In this document: piece after piece, positions 8,730-18,990 of the stretch
Layout of the letters: every line of letters begins with the position of its first letter
How positions within the stretch are numbered: position 1 is the stretch's first letter
Origin: Ruminococcus sp. UNK.MGS-30
GTDB taxonomy: Bacteria > Bacillota > Clostridia > Oscillospirales > Ruminococcaceae
NCBI GenBank assembly: GCA_000980705.1
Contig: LBCK01000003.1
Location: 376,809 to 440,808, forward strand
DNA: 64,000 nucleotides
Direction of reading: 5' to 3'
Program-made: the position numbers and the translations under genes
Notes under the pieces: generated by a model
Database searches by the model: none
Told to the model about the DNA's origin: nothing
The model's input: only the letters and a program-made list of their open reading frames with translations

Positions 8730-8751
8730 CACGCTTTAAGGAGGTCATTTT

Positions 8752-11289
8752 ATGGAACAATACAACGTCACCGGCATGAGCTGTGCCGCCTGCAGCGCCC
8801 GGGTGGAAAAGGCGGTTTCCAAAGTGGAGGGTGTCACAAGCTGTTCTGTCAGCCTGCTGACCAATTCCATGGGTGTAAAAGGCACTGCCTCGCCGGATGC
8901 CATTATTGACGCCGTTACCAAAGCCGGATACGGCGCATCGCTGAAAGGCGGTGACACGGCACAAACCGCATCGCCCGACAAGTCTGCGCTGGAAGATCAC
9001 GATACCCCAGTGCTGAAAAAGCGTCTGATCGCCTCTGTGGGATTCCTGGCGCTTCTGATGTATATTTCCATGGGACACATGATGTGGAACTGGCCGCTGC
9101 CCAGCTTTTTCAACGGCAACCACATTGCCATGGGACTGGTTCAGATGCTGCTTACCATTATTATTATGGTCATCAACCGGAAGTTTTTCGTCAGCGGTTT
9201 CCAGAGCCTGCTTCACCGTTCTCCGAACATGGACACCCTGGTCGCACTGGGTTCCGGCGCAGCATTTGTGTACAGCACCTATGCCCTGTTTGCCATGACC
9301 GATGCCCAGGTGAAAGGCAATATGGATGCAGTCATGAACTATATGCACGAGTTCTACTTTGAATCCGCTGCCATGATCCTGACGCTCATCACCGTGGGAA
9401 AAATGCTGGAGGCGCACTCCAAAGGAAAGACCACCGATGCGCTGAAAGGACTGATGGACCTTTCCCCGAAAACGGCTGTGCTGCTGCGCAGCGGCAGGGA
9501 AGTGACCGTTCCCATTGAACAGGTACACAAGGGCGACCAGTTTGTGGTGCGCCCCGGCGAAAGCATCCCGGTAGACGGCGTAATCCTGGAAGGCGCAAGC
9601 GCTGTCAACGAATCAGCGCTCACCGGCGAGAGCATCCCGGTGGACAAGGCGGCAGGTGACAGCGTTTCTGCGGCGACCATCAACCAATCGGGATTTCTCC
9701 GGTGTGAGGCGACTCGTGTCGGTGAGGACACCACCCTTTCCCAGATCATCCGCATGGTCAGCGATGCCGCCGCAACCAAAGCGCCTATCGCAAAAATCGC
9801 AGACAAGGTATCCGGCATTTTTGTTCCGGCAGTCATCGCCATCGCCATCGTCACCATCGCAGTATGGCTTTTGGTGGGACAGACCGTTGGCTACGCCCTG
9901 GCTCGTGGCATTTCTGTTCTGGTCATCAGCTGCCCCTGCGCATTGGGTCTGGCTACACCGGTAGCGATCATGGTGGGCAACGGCGTAGGCGCAAAACACG
10001 GCATCCTGTTCAAGACAGCCGTTTCTCTGGAAGAGGCAGGCAAGGTACAGATCGTCGCTCTGGATAAGACCGGCACGATCACCTGCGGCGAACCGAAAGC
10101 GACCGACATTCTGCCGGCAGAAAATGTCACGGAACAGGAACTGCTCACCCTGGCGCTGGCGCTGGAGCAGAAGAGTGAACACCCTTTGGCAAAGGCAATC
10201 TTACAGTACGGCGAAGAGCAGCAACTGACTGCATCCTCTGTCAGTGACTTCCAGGCGCTCCCCGGAAACGGTCTGACCGGTGTACTGAACGGCAGCAAGC
10301 TCTGCGGCGGCAATTATCAATGTGTTGCCGCAGTCGCAGCTGTCCCGGATGAGATGCAGCAGCAAGCCAGAACACTTGCAGAATCCGGAAAAACGCCGCT
10401 GTTTTTCAGCCGTGACAACCAGCTGCTGGGCATCATCGCCGTGGCAGACGTGCTGAAAGAAGAAAGTCCCGAGGCGATCCGGCAGTTACAGCACATGGGC
10501 ATCCAGGTGGTCATGCTCACCGGCGACAACGAACAGACCGCCAGGGCGATCGGCAAGCAGGCTGGCGTAGATCACGTGATTGCCGGCGTCCTCCCGGACG
10601 GAAAAGAGGCTGTCATCCGCAAACTTGCCGCACAGGGCAAGGTCGCCATGGTGGGAGACGGCATCAACGATGCCCCGGCACTGACCCGTGCAGATATCGG
10701 CATCGCCATCGGCGCCGGAACGGATGTTGCCATTGACGCCGCAGACATCGTTCTCATGAAGAGCCGTCTCACAGATGTGCCGGCAGCCATCCGTCTCAGC
10801 CGTGCAGCGCTGCGGAACATCCACGAGAACCTGTTCTGGGCGTTCATCTATAACATTATCGGCATTCCCCTGGCGGCAGGTGCCTGGATTCCGCTGTTCG
10901 GCTGGAAGCTGAACCCCATGTTCGGTGCGGCGGCGATGAGTCTGTCCAGTTTCTGCGTTGTCACCAATGCGCTGCGGCTGAACCTGTTCCAGCTGAACCG
11001 TTCTGACCGGGACAAAAAGCTGAAAAATGCTGTGGCAGCCATCCAGCTGGAACAGCAGTCTGCCAAAAGCTCTGATGATTCCGGAATGCAGGTCACACTG
11101 CACATCAAGGGCATGATGTGCGGCCACTGCGAGGCAACTGTGAAAAAGTGCCTGGAGGCATTCCCGGAGGTGGATGAGGCAATCGTCAGCCATACGGAAG
11201 GCACTGCCGTTGTAAAACTGAATGCTCCGGCTGATCTGGCGGCTTTGAAAAAGGCTGTGACAGAACAGGGATACCAGGTGAAAAAATAG
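8752..11289 (+). CDS. copA: Copper-translocating P1B-type ATPase with N- and C-terminal HMA domains
   Basis: 845-residue Cu(I) export ATPase of the cytoplasmic membrane. An N-terminal heavy-metal-associated domain (GMSCAACS, residues 7-14) is followed by eight predicted membrane helices, the actuator TGES motif near residue 290, the transport motif SCPCALG near residue 394, the phosphorylation motif DKTGTIT near 438, the HP motif (SEHPLA) and GDGINDAP. A second HMA domain ([14 protein letters not shown]) sits at the extreme C-terminus, resembling a fused CopZ chaperone. The ribosome binding site is AAGGAGG. Transcribed with csoR. Confidence 0.96.
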   Translation: MEQYNVTGMSCAACSARVEKAVSKVEGVTSCSVSLLTNSMGVKGTASPDAIIDAVTKAGYGASLKGGDTAQTASPDKSALEDHDTPVLKKRLIASVGFLALLMYISMGHMMWNWPLPSFFNGNHIAMGLVQMLLTIIIMVINRKFFVSGFQSLLHRSPNMDTLVALGSGAAFVYSTYALFAMTDAQVKGNMDAVMNYMHEFYFESAAMILTLITVGKMLEAHSKGKTTDALKGLMDLSPKTAVLLRSGREVTVPIEQVHKGDQFVVRPGESIPVDGVILEGASAVNESALTGESIPVDKAAGDSVSAATINQSGFLRCEATRVGEDTTLSQIIRMVSDAAATKAPIAKIADKVSGIFVPAVIAIAIVTIAVWLLVGQTVGYALARGISVLVISCPCALGLATPVAIMVGNGVGAKHGILFKTAVSLEEAGKVQIVALDKTGTITCGEPKATDILPAENVTEQELLTLALALEQKSEHPLAKAILQYGEEQQLTASSVSDFQALPGNGLTGVLNGSKLCGGNYQCVAAVAAVPDEMQQQARTLAESGKTPLFFSRDNQLLGIIAVADVLKEESPEAIRQLQHMGIQVVMLTGDNEQTARAIGKQAGVDHVIAGVLPDGKEAVIRKLAAQGKVAMVGDGINDAPALTRADIGIAIGAGTDVAIDAADIVLMKSRLTDVPAAIRLSRAALRNIHENLFWAFIYNIIGIPLAAGAWIPLFGWKLNPMFGAAAMSLSSFCVVTNALRLNLFQLNRSDRDKKLKNAVAAIQLEQQSAKSSDDSGMQVTLHIKGMMCGHCEATVKKCLEAFPEVDEAIVSHTEGTAVVKLNAPADLAALKKAVTEQGYQVKK

Positions 11290-11300
11290 CGTTCCCCGAC

Positions 11301-11374
11301 TTGACAATTTCATACACTTTATGTTACAATAATCCTACAGAAACCGACAGCCCCACAGCGCCGGTTTCTGTTTT
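11301..11374 (+). promoter_or_regulatory. Promoter followed at once by a terminator-like hairpin, ahead of the ABC gene
   Basis: TTGACA (11301-11306) and TACAAT (11325-11330) are spaced 18 bp. A perfect inverted repeat CAGAAACCG / CGGTTTCTG (11338-11346, 11362-11370) followed by TTTT begins about where transcription would start. The hairpin may simply terminate copA transcripts, or it may make the promoter conditional for the gene at 11449. Confidence 0.5.
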
Positions 11375-11448
11375 AGAGGATCTTCATACGACACATGAAA
11401 AGTCGTTTCATAGAAACGCAATTGAGAAAAGGAGGAATTGACCCCAAT

Positions 11449-14400
11449 ATGCTGGAACTGAAAGGCATCAAAAAAGACTATCTCGCCGGTGAAAACACAG
11501 TCCATGCGCTGAAAGGCATCGACCTGCGTTTTCGGCGCAACGAGTTTGTCTCTATCCTGGGACCGTCCGGCTGCGGAAAGACCACCATGCTGAACATCAT
11601 CGGCGGTCTCGACCAGTACACCGAAGGTGACCTGGTCATCAACGGCAGATCGACCAAGGACTTCAAAGACCGGGACTGGGACACCTACCGCAACCATTCC
11701 ATCGGTTTCGTATTCCAGAGCTACAATTTGATTCCGCACCAGACCGTTCTGCAAAATGTGGAGCTAGCACTCACCCTCTCCGGCGTCTCCAAATCAGAGC
11801 GGAAACAGCGTGCAAAGAAAGCGCTGGAGGATGTCGGACTGGGCAGTCAGCTTTCCAAAAAGCCCAGCGAGATGTCCGGCGGACAGATGCAGCGTGTCGC
11901 TATTGCCCGTGCGCTGGTCAACAATCCGGATATCATCCTGGCTGACGAGCCGACCGGTGCGCTGGACACGGAGACCAGCATTCAGGTCATGGAAATTCTC
12001 AAGGAGATCTCCAAAGACCGCCTGATCGTCATGGTCACCCACAACCCGGAACTGGCGGAGCAGTACTCTTCCCGTATCATCCGCATTCTGGACGGCAAGC
12101 TGACCGACGATTCCAAGCCGCTGACCGAGGCGGAATATCAGAAAGAGCTGGCGGCGGACAAGGCGGAAATCACAGCAGGCAAAAAGCTGAAAAAGCCGTC
12201 CATGTCCTTCGGCACATCCTTTTCCCTGTCGCTGAAAAACCTGTTCACCAAAAAAGGCAGAACCATGCTCACTTCCTTTGCCGGAAGCATCGGCATCATC
12301 GGCATTGCCCTGGTACTTTCGATTTCCCAGGGATTCAACACCTATATCAATACCATCCAGGAAGAGACGCTCTCGTCCTATCCGCTGACTATCCAAAAGA
12401 CCAACACGGACTTCAGCGCACTGATGGAGACCTTTATGGGTTCTGCCACTTCCGACAGCGAACACGACAACAACGCCGTCTATAAGAAATCTGCCATCTA
12501 TGACATGATGGATGCGCTGAACAACATGGAGACCTCGGAAAACGATCTGAAAAGTTTCAAGTCCTATATCGAGACACAGCGGAAAGACAGCGAAAGCGAC
12601 CTGCACAAGGCTGTCAACGGCGTGCAGTATTCCTATGACCTGGATCTGCTGGTCTACACCAAAAACGTGGACAATACCATCATCTATTCCGACACAGAAG
12701 AACTGATGCAGGAAATGGTGATGGAGCATATGGGCGTGGATATGCAGGCGATGACCAACGCCAGCAACTCCGTGTTCGGTGAGAATGCAACATCCATGAT
12801 GTCCTCTATGGGCATGGGCGGTTCTTCCATGAATCTGTGGCAGGAACTGCTCCCCGGCGACAACGGCAAGCCCATCAACGACCTGCTGAAAAAGCAGTAC
12901 GATGTGGTCTACGGCTCCTGGCCGAACAGCTATGACGAAATCGTGCTGGTGCTGGACGAAAACAACGAACTGGACGATATGACCCTGTACGCCCTGGGCT
13001 TAGAGCCGAAGGAAGATGTGGACAACATCATGGAGGCTGCCGTCAACGGCAAGGAACTGAAAAACGACAACAAGAGCTGGTCCTATGAAGATATCTGCAA
13101 TATGGATTTCCGCACCGTTCTCAATTCCGACTGCTACCGCTATGACGAAAGTACCGGCTTGTACACCGATCTCCGGGATACGGATGCCGGCTTGCAGTAC
13201 CTCTACGACAATGGGCTGAAACTGAAAGTTACCGGCATCATCCGTCCGAACGAGGACACTTCCGCACCCATGCTCTCCGGTTCGATCGCATACACCAGTG
13301 ACCTCACTAAGTATGTCATCGAACACAGCAAGGAATCCGACGCCATCACAGCGCAGAAAGATTCTCCCAACACGGATATCTTCACCGGACTGCCGTTCAA
13401 GGACAGCTCCAGTGAACTGACCGATGCAGACAAGCAGGCTGCCTTTCTGGAATATATCAACGACCTGGACGACAGCGGCAAGGCGCAGGCATATGTGCAG
13501 ATGATGAGCATTCCCACAGAGGAGCAGCTGAACGCTTCTGTGCAGCAGGCAATGCAGGGCATGACACGTGCGGATATGGAGTCTGCCATGACCCAGGGCA
13601 TGGCGCAGCAGATGAGCATGAGCGAAAGCGACATCCAGTCCTATCTGGCATCCATGAGCGATGATGAGATAAAGGACACTTTCACCCAGATGATGCAGCA
13701 GCAGGTCAAGACACAGTACGCACAGCAGGTGCAGGAGCAGATGGCGTCCATGCAGCCGGCAGAGCTGATCGGCGCACTGACACAGACGCTGCCGACCCTT
13801 TCCGCAGAACAGTGCGCTTTGTATTATGACGAGATGATCCAGTTCTCCGACTCCACCTATGACGACAATCTGAAAGCGCTGGGCGATGTCGATCTGGACG
13901 ACCCGGCATCCATCAATCTGTATGCGGCAACCTTTGAGGACAAGGACGTCATTGAAGATGCGATTTCCGATTACAACGAGGGCAAGGACGAGATGTCCCA
14001 GATCCAGTACACGGATTATGTGGGACTGATGATGTCCTCCGTCACCAAGATCATCAACACCATCACCTATGTGCTGATTGCATTCGTTGCCATTTCGCTG
14101 ATCGTCTCCTCCATCATGATCGGCGTCATTACGCTGATCTCCGTCCAGGAGCGCACCAAGGAAATCGGTATTCTCCGTGCCATCGGCGCATCCAAGCGGG
14201 ATGTCTCCAGTATGTTTAACGCCGAGACCATCATTATCGGATTCACCTCCGGACTGCTGGGCATTGTGGTAACATATCTGCTGTGCATCCCCATCAACCT
14301 GCTGGTACACCACCTCACCGGCATCAACAACTTGAGTGCGATCCTGCCCGTTCCGGCGGCTATCATTCTCATTGCCATCAGTGTACTGCTGACACTCATT

Positions 14401-14466
14401 GCCGGATTTATCCCGTCCAAGAGTGCGGCAAAGAAAGACCCTGTGGTCGCACTGCGTTCCGAATAA
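11449..14466 (+). CDS. ABC transporter with fused ATPase and FtsX/MacB-type permease
   Basis: 1005-residue single-chain half transporter. The start at 11449 has a GGAGG site 13 bp upstream. Residues 1-230 are a LolD/MacB-type ATPase: Walker [10 protein letters not shown] near 40, signature [15 protein letters not shown] near 143, Walker [12 protein letters not shown] first membrane helix lies near residues 280-300, then an extracytoplasmic domain of about 550 residues, then three helices over the last 150 residues with the FtsX motif [16 protein letters not shown]. Part of the outer domain (about residues 690-790) is extremely rich in Met and Gln. Fused proteins of this kind in Firmicutes are thought to move peptides or lipoproteins or to signal mechanically; the substrate is unknown. 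Confidence 0.88.
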   Translation: MLELKGIKKDYLAGENTVHALKGIDLRFRRNEFVSILGPSGCGKTTMLNIIGGLDQYTEGDLVINGRSTKDFKDRDWDTYRNHSIGFVFQSYNLIPHQTVLQNVELALTLSGVSKSERKQRAKKALEDVGLGSQLSKKPSEMSGGQMQRVAIARALVNNPDIILADEPTGALDTETSIQVMEILKEISKDRLIVMVTHNPELAEQYSSRIIRILDGKLTDDSKPLTEAEYQKELAADKAEITAGKKLKKPSMSFGTSFSLSLKNLFTKKGRTMLTSFAGSIGIIGIALVLSISQGFNTYINTIQEETLSSYPLTIQKTNTDFSALMETFMGSATSDSEHDNNAVYKKSAIYDMMDALNNMETSENDLKSFKSYIETQRKDSESDLHKAVNGVQYSYDLDLLVYTKNVDNTIIYSDTEELMQEMVMEHMGVDMQAMTNASNSVFGENATSMMSSMGMGGSSMNLWQELLPGDNGKPINDLLKKQYDVVYGSWPNSYDEIVLVLDENNELDDMTLYALGLEPKEDVDNIMEAAVNGKELKNDNKSWSYEDICNMDFRTVLNSDCYRYDESTGLYTDLRDTDAGLQYLYDNGLKLKVTGIIRPNEDTSAPMLSGSIAYTSDLTKYVIEHSKESDAITAQKDSPNTDIFTGLPFKDSSSELTDADKQAAFLEYINDLDDSGKAQAYVQMMSIPTEEQLNASVQQAMQGMTRADMESAMTQGMAQQMSMSESDIQSYLASMSDDEIKDTFTQMMQQQVKTQYAQQVQEQMASMQPAELIGALTQTLPTLSAEQCALYYDEMIQFSDSTYDDNLKALGDVDLDDPASINLYAATFEDKDVIEDAISDYNEGKDEMSQIQYTDYVGLMMSSVTKIINTITYVLIAFVAISLIVSSIMIGVITLISVQERTKEIGILRAIGASKRDVSSMFNAETIIIGFTSGLLGIVVTYLLCIPINLLVHHLTGINNLSAILPVPAAIILIAISVLLTLIAGFIPSKSAAKKDPVVALRSE

Positions 14467-14493
14467 CCAACGCTGACGTTTTCTCGATATGCG

Positions 14494-14539
14494 AAAAAGC
14501 AATCCTGTACGGAAAGTTTCCCGTGCAGGATTGCTTTTT
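14494..14539. terminator. Bidirectional terminator between the ABC gene and hcp
   Basis: Perfect 14-bp inverted repeat AAAAAGCAATCCTG / CAGGATTGCTTTTT between convergent genes. Confidence 0.9.
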
Positions 14540-14554
14540 GCTTTTTTTGTCCGT

Positions 14555-16153
14555 TTATCCCAGCAGTTCTGCTAAGTCCTGTTCCGGTGTGGTGATCGGT
14601 GCAATGCCGAAGTTGTCCACCAGATATTGCAGCACATCCGGCGAGAGGAACGCCGGCAGAGACGGACCAAGACGAATGTTCCGGATGCCCAGATGCAGCA
14701 GAGTCAGCAGAATGCAGACCGCTTTCTGCTCGTACCAGGACAGCACATAGGACAGCGGCAGTTCATTGACGCCGCAGCCAAACGCATTCGCCAATGCGAC
14801 TGCAACCTGGATTGCACTGTAGGCATCGTTGCACTGCCCCATATCCATCAGACGGGGCAGTCCGCCGATCGTTCCCAGCTCCAGGTCATTGAACCGATAC
14901 TTGCCGCACGCCAGAGTCAGTACAACTGTATCCGGCGGCGTCTGTTTCACGAATTCCGTGTAATAATTCCGTCCGGTCTTTGCGCCGTCACAGCCGCCCA
15001 CCAGGAAAAAGTGCCGGATCTGCCCTGCCTTGACTGCCTCTACCACCTGATCTGCCACGGAAAGCACTGCGCCGTGTCCGAATCCGGTCGTCAGCTCTGT
15101 GCCGCCGTTGATGCCGGTTTGCTGATGCGTCTCCGGATAACCGCCCAGTTCCAGGGCTTTTTCAATCAGCGACGTGAAATCCTTGTCTGCCCCGATATGC
15201 ACCATCCCCGGATATCCCACTGCCTCTGTGGTAAACACCCGGTCTGCATAGCTGGGTTTCGGCGGCATCAGGCAGTTTGTGGTGAAAAGAATGGGCGCAG
15301 GAATCTGGTGGAACTCCTTCTGCTGGTTCTGCCATGCCGTGCCAAAGTTGCCCTTGAGATTGGGATAGGCTTTCAGCTTCGGATAGGCGTGCGCCGGCAG
15401 CATCTCCCCGTGGGTGTACACGGCGATTCCCTTGTCTTTGGTTTGTTCCAGGAGCAGCTGCAAGTCTTTCAGATCGTGTCCCGTTACCACGATAAACGGG
15501 CCAGGCTCGATCTGCATGGAAACCTTTGTCGGCTCAGGTGTCCCAAAGCTTTCGGTATTGGCACGATCCAGCAGCGCCATGCACTGGAGATTGACTTCTC
15601 CCAGTTTCAGCACCTCCGGCAGCAGTTCGTCCATGGTCAGTTCCAGACCAATCTGCACCAGCGCCTCCCGGAAAAAGAGGTTTACCGTTTCGTCGGTATA
15701 GCCCAGCACCATGGCATGGTACGCATACGCTGCCATGCCACGCAGTCCGAACAGCAGCAGCGATTTCAGCGAGCGAATGTTCTCCTCCGCCTGCCAGAGC
15801 TGGTTCATGTCGTAATCCTCGTTCTTGCCGCACGGCGATGCGCAGGCAGCACACTGCGGCACAAGTCCGCTCTGTTCCCGATGCACCCGGTCGATCTGCG
15901 CCTGGATGGAATCGTTATCGAAGTTGACATTGGTCAGCGTCATGAACAGGCTTTCGATCACCAGTTCATTCGTCTGCGCTGTTGCCAGTCCCGGATCGCC
16001 GTCCAGCGCTCTTGCCAGACCGATCAGCGCTCCGGTCAGCTTGTCCTGTAACTTTGCCGTATCTGCTTTCTTGCCGCACACACCAGCTGCACCGGTGCAG
16101 GCAGAACATCCTACGGTCTGTTCACACTGATAGCAAAACATTTTCTGTTCCAT
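14555..16153 (-). CDS. hcp: Hydroxylamine reductase / hybrid cluster protein
   Basis: 532-residue hybrid-cluster protein, which reduces hydroxylamine and, in enterobacteria, NO as part of nitrosative stress defence. The N-terminal cysteine cluster is visible as CYQCEQ...CSACTG with further cysteine in GVCGK (residues 7-26). Hybrid-cluster ligands occur in TNCLMPP, GGCDGA and the LACGKYRFN stretch. Its ATG directly abuts the stop codon of the ferredoxin-type gene (TAA then ATG), so the two are one operon, and an FNR/CRP-type regulator is divergent. That set matches the HcpR regulon pattern of anaerobes. Confidence 0.96.
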   Translation of the reverse strand: MEQKMFCYQCEQTVGCSACTGAAGVCGKKADTAKLQDKLTGALIGLARALDGDPGLATAQTNELVIESLFMTLTNVNFDNDSIQAQIDRVHREQSGLVPQCAACASPCGKNEDYDMNQLWQAEENIRSLKSLLLFGLRGMAAYAYHAMVLGYTDETVNLFFREALVQIGLELTMDELLPEVLKLGEVNLQCMALLDRANTESFGTPEPTKVSMQIEPGPFIVVTGHDLKDLQLLLEQTKDKGIAVYTHGEMLPAHAYPKLKAYPNLKGNFGTAWQNQQKEFHQIPAPILFTTNCLMPPKPSYADRVFTTEAVGYPGMVHIGADKDFTSLIEKALELGGYPETHQQTGINGGTELTTGFGHGAVLSVADQVVEAVKAGQIRHFFLVGGCDGAKTGRNYYTEFVKQTPPDTVVLTLACGKYRFNDLELGTIGGLPRLMDMGQCNDAYSAIQVAVALANAFGCGVNELPLSYVLSWYEQKAVCILLTLLHLGIRNIRLGPSLPAFLSPDVLQYLVDNFGIAPITTPEQDLAELLG

Positions 16154-16852
16154 TTATGATACCCTCTCTTCCAAAATCGTTCCGTCTGTTCCAATCACTG
16201 CGACCCGGCACGAAATATCCTTGCCGCTTGCCGCAATGGCATTCTGAACTGCGTATTCGATGCCGCCGCAGCACGGCACTTCCATCCGTGCCACCGTGAC
16301 GCTGCGAATGTTGTGGCTGGCGAATATTGCCGTCAGCTTTTCTGTGTAATCTACCGCATCCAGTTTTGGGCAGCCGATCAGCGTAATGCGTCCACGGATA
16401 AAGTCGGCATGGAAATTTCCGTAGGCATATGCGGTACAGTCTGCCGCAATGAGAATGTCAGCATCCTCAAAGTACGGTGCTGCTACGCCGGCAAGCTTGA
16501 TCTGCACCGGCCACTGGGAAAGCTGGCTGGGACAGACTGCACCGGGTGTCGGCTCTCTATGCTGCATCTGCTTGGCACGCATTCCCGGGCATCCGGAGAA
16601 AGGCTTTGCTTTCGCCAGTTTCTGCGCACGCTGAACGGCTGCCTCGTCATATGCCGGTGCCTCTCGCTCTTCAAATGAAATCGCATCCATGGGACACGCC
16701 GGCAGGCAATCGCCCAGCCCGTCACAGAAATGCTCCCGCACCAGAACTGCCTTGCCGTCAACGATGTCGATTGCACCCTCGTGGCAAGCCTTTGCACAGG
16801 CACCGCAGCCGTTGCATTTGTCCCGGTCAATGTGGATGATTTTTCTTATCAT
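16154..16852 (-). CDS. 4Fe-4S ferredoxin-type protein, probable electron donor to Hcp
   Basis: 232 residues. The N-terminal 60 residues hold two 4Fe-4S motifs: CNGCGACAKACHEG and CDGLGDCLPACPMD. The C-terminal part has no named domain in my reading but keeps cysteines (ADCTAYAYGNF, GCPKLDAVDY, VPCCGGIEYA) typical of the ferredoxin-fold proteins found beside hcp in Clostridia. The start at 16852 follows GGGAGG. An electron-donor or cluster-maintenance role for Hcp is inferred from the abutting gene order. Confidence 0.85.
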   Translation of the reverse strand: MIRKIIHIDRDKCNGCGACAKACHEGAIDIVDGKAVLVREHFCDGLGDCLPACPMDAISFEEREAPAYDEAAVQRAQKLAKAKPFSGCPGMRAKQMQHREPTPGAVCPSQLSQWPVQIKLAGVAAPYFEDADILIAADCTAYAYGNFHADFIRGRITLIGCPKLDAVDYTEKLTAIFASHNIRSVTVARMEVPCCGGIEYAVQNAIAASGKDISCRVAVIGTDGTILEERVS

Positions 16853-16868
16853 ATGGATTCCTCCCTGT

Positions 16869-16954
16869 ATTATACCATTTTTGATTTTTGTTTTTCTTGA
16901 CTTTCTGAATCCATTATAGTATAATAACGTCATCATGTATGTTGAAATTTCAAC
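16869..16954. promoter_or_regulatory. Divergent promoter region of the crp/fnr-type regulator and ferredoxin-hcp
   Basis: Plus strand: TTGACT (16897-16902), 17 bp, TATAAT (16920-16925). Minus strand: a TATAAT (16869-16874) without a good -35, as expected for an activator-dependent promoter. A perfect palindrome GTTGAAATTTCAAC (16941-16954) lies just past the regulator's start site and about 85 bp upstream of the hcp-side start. It contains the TTGA-N4-TCAA core typical of FNR/CRP sites. Confidence 0.65.
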
Positions 16955-16969
16955 AAGGAGGCAGACTTC

Positions 16970-17629
16970 ATGCAAAAATTTTTTCCAGTGCTGCGGCAGT
17001 GTCAGCTTTTCTCCGGAATTGCCGAAAACGACCTGCTCGCCATGCTGCGCTGTCTGAATGTTACGGTACAGCAGTACCGCAAGGGACAGACGCTGATCGC
17101 CGAAGGGGAAAAGCCGGAAAAGTTCGGCATTGTGCTGTCCGGCGCTGTTCAGCTGTGGCGCATCGACTATTCCGGCAACAGGAGCATTATGGCAAGCGTT
17201 GCGCCGTCCCAGATCTTTGGGGAATCCTTTGTCTGTGCAGAGGCAGACGCCATTCCCATCCAGGTGGTGGCATCTGAACCATGTGAGATCATGCTGATCG
17301 ACGGCAGCCGCATCCTGCACGCCTGCGGCAACGGCTGCGATTTTCACCACCAGGTGATTTTCAATCTGCTGAAAATGACCGCACGAAAGAATCTGGTCTT
17401 TCACCAAAAGCTGGAGATCACCTCCAGGCGCTCCACCCGGGAAAAGCTGCTGACCTATCTGAATCAGCAGGCGAAACAGCACCGGAGCCGCACATTCACC
17501 ATCCCATTTGACCGGCAGGAGCTGGCGGACTTTCTGGAAGTGGATCGCAGCGGTCTCTCAGCTGAGATCAGCAAGCTGCGGAAAGAGGGCGTCCTGGAGA
17601 GTGAGCGGAGTACATTCCGATTACTCTAG
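16970..17629 (+). CDS. Crp/Fnr-family transcriptional regulator, probable HcpR-type
   Basis: 219 residues: a cyclic-nucleotide-binding-like beta-barrel (residues 10-120, with GQTLIAEGEKPEKFGIVLSG), a dimer helix, and a C-terminal winged helix (FDRQELADFLEVDRSGLSAEISKLRKEGVL). There is no N-terminal cysteine cluster, so it is not a classic oxygen-sensing FNR; anaerobe HcpR proteins use haem or another cofactor. Divergence from ferredoxin-hcp and a palindrome between them make control of hcp by this protein likely. Confidence 0.87.
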   Translation: MQKFFPVLRQCQLFSGIAENDLLAMLRCLNVTVQQYRKGQTLIAEGEKPEKFGIVLSGAVQLWRIDYSGNRSIMASVAPSQIFGESFVCAEADAIPIQVVASEPCEIMLIDGSRILHACGNGCDFHHQVIFNLLKMTARKNLVFHQKLEITSRRSTREKLLTYLNQQAKQHRSRTFTIPFDRQELADFLEVDRSGLSAEISKLRKEGVLESERSTFRLL

Positions 17630-17635
17630 TAACAT

Positions 17636-17676
17636 AAAAAAAGCTGTGCAAGTTATAAAAACCTGCACAGCTTTTT
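17636..17676. terminator. Bidirectional terminator
   Basis: Inverted repeat AAAAAGCTGTGCA / TGCACAGCTTTTT between the convergent regulator and flavodoxin genes. Confidence 0.88.
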
Positions 17677-17733
17677 CGCAAATATAAAGGAGATGATGTT
17701 GTCTTTTTTATCAGGATTTTACCTTTACGGGGC

Positions 17734-18144
17734 TTATTCCTTTACCAGTTCAGCGCCCAGAGCAGCACACTTTTCCAGTGCCTCGTCATCCGGTGTTTCG
17801 TTGACGATCAGACCTTCGCCGCCAACCAGTGTTGCACCGTCGTTCTTGGCACGCTCTTCCCAGTTGCGCATCCATTCGCCGTCGCCCCAGCCATAAGAGC
17901 CAAACAGTGCGATGGTCTTTCCGGACAGGTCGCCCTCGATCGATGCGAAGAACGGCTCAAACTCGTCCTCTTCCAGGACTTCGTCGCCCATTGCAGAACA
18001 GCCGAATGCGATGCGGTCATAATCCGCAATGCTGCCGCTGAAATCAGATACTGCGAACAGCTCTGCACCTGCTGCGTCTGCGATTGCCTGTGCCATCTGT
18101 TCGGTATTGCCTGTGCCGCTCCAATAAATTACTGCTGCTTTCAT
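17734..18144 (-). CDS. Flavodoxin
   Basis: 136-residue short-chain flavodoxin, an FMN electron carrier. The phosphate-binding loop WSGTGNTEQMAQAI starts at residue 9. The two aromatic/acidic FMN-flanking loops GCSAMGDEVLEEDEF and FGSYGWGDGEWM are intact. Its ribosome binding site is AGGAGG. It lies 61 bp downstream of the DUF3793 gene in the same direction, with a small hairpin (CCTGTG / CACAGG) in the gap, so the two are probably co-expressed, plausibly under iron limitation when flavodoxin replaces ferredoxin. Confidence 0.95.
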   Translation of the reverse strand: MKAAVIYWSGTGNTEQMAQAIADAAGAELFAVSDFSGSIADYDRIAFGCSAMGDEVLEEDEFEPFFASIEGDLSGKTIALFGSYGWGDGEWMRNWEERAKNDGATLVGGEGLIVNETPDDEALEKCAALGAELVKE

Positions 18145-18205
18145 GTTTTCTTCCTCCTAAAAATTCACTGGTTTTTGCCAGTCTGCCTGTGACACCGCAC
18201 AGGTC

Positions 18206-18778
18206 TTATGATATTTTCAGAGCCTGCAAAATATTGCATCCCTTACTCAGCTTTGCGCAGAGAAATACTCTGCATTTTTCATAGTTGGCAAATGTCCGGC
18301 GTGCCTGTTCCACGTTGCCGTACACCTTCCAACAGCCGCACAATTTGCAGTTTTCGCCCTGGTGTGTGATAAAACCGTCCACATCCTCCAGCGGATACCC
18401 CAGGAATATCCCGATCTCGTGGGGAAACTCCGGCTTTTCTGCAATGCGCTTTTGCAGCCGCACAAGACAGGCTGCCATATCCATGTCATCTGTGTACCCA
18501 TATCGATGCAGGAACTTCCGGATTGCCGGCTCTTCCAGCCGCTTTTGCAGCAGTTTCGGGCGATACAGCAGCACCAGCAGCCGTTTCTGACAGCGGCACA
18601 TGATCTGCATTTGCAGTCCGCCTTTCTCTGCCCGTGCGTTAAATGCCGCCGCATAAGACGGAATGTCAAATTCCTCCCGGGACAGCGAAACCAGGCTGGC
18701 GCATTTGATGCCCAGCAGCGTCGGTGCTGTGAAATGGGCAAGCTTTTTCTCGAACTGTCTGCATTCGCTCTCTGACAT
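18206..18778 (-). CDS. DUF3793 family protein
   Basis: 190-residue cytosolic protein matching the DUF3793 family: an N-terminal APTLLGIKCASLVSL block, CRCQKRLLVLLYRP, and the C-terminal EIGIFLGYPLEDVDGFITHQG with a cluster of cysteines (CKLCGCWKVYG). The family has no established function. In Firmicutes it is commonly found with flavodoxin and iron-transport genes, and here flavodoxin follows directly. Two identical-class operators and a consensus promoter precede it, so the pair is tightly regulated. A role in iron or metal homeostasis is inference. Confidence 0.8.
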   Translation of the reverse strand: MSESECRQFEKKLAHFTAPTLLGIKCASLVSLSREEFDIPSYAAAFNARAEKGGLQMQIMCRCQKRLLVLLYRPKLLQKRLEEPAIRKFLHRYGYTDDMDMAACLVRLQKRIAEKPEFPHEIGIFLGYPLEDVDGFITHQGENCKLCGCWKVYGNVEQARRTFANYEKCRVFLCAKLSKGCNILQALKIS

Positions 18779-18802
18779 GGGTTCACCTCTTCTATCAATT
18801 TA

Positions 18803-18911
18803 TAGTTAGAAATAGCTAACTATAACAGCAAAAAAGAAGAACAAATACGTTCTTTTTTCGCTTGCTATTTCCAACAGTAGTTAGTATAGCATAACTAAAA
18901 GCATTTGTCAA
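18803..18911 (-). promoter_or_regulatory. Promoter and twin operators of the DUF3793-flavodoxin unit
   Basis: Minus-strand promoter TTGACA (18906-18911), 17 bp, TATACT (18883-18888). Two 20-bp sites share TAGTTA-N8-TAACTA: one over the -10 at 18878-18897, one at 18803-18822 about 25 bp before the start codon. The second is a longer perfect repeat (TATAGTTAG / CTAACTATA). The TTAG...CTAA style resembles DtxR/IdeR-type metalloregulator boxes. Confidence 0.72.
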
Positions 18912-18926
18912 GTGCTTTTTGCAAAA

Positions 18927-18963
18927 AAATGCGGAAAATGCCGCAAAGCATCTTCCGCATTTT
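18927..18963 (-). terminator. Terminator after the FMN reductase gene
   Basis: Inverted repeat AAAATGCGGAA / TTCCGCATTTT with a 15-base loop, followed on the minus strand by a T-run. Confidence 0.75.
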
Positions 18964-18990
18964 TCTCCTATTGGCTTTTCCGGGGAATCC

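Noticed and set aside
14627..16051. A 474-codon plus-strand open frame opposite hcp
   Set aside because: It is antisense to a fully recognisable hybrid-cluster protein and has no ribosome binding site.
18831..18860. Hairpin AAGAAC / GTTCTT in the leader of the DUF3793 gene as an attenuator
   Set aside because: The stem is short and A/T-rich, and the twin operators give a simpler account of regulation.
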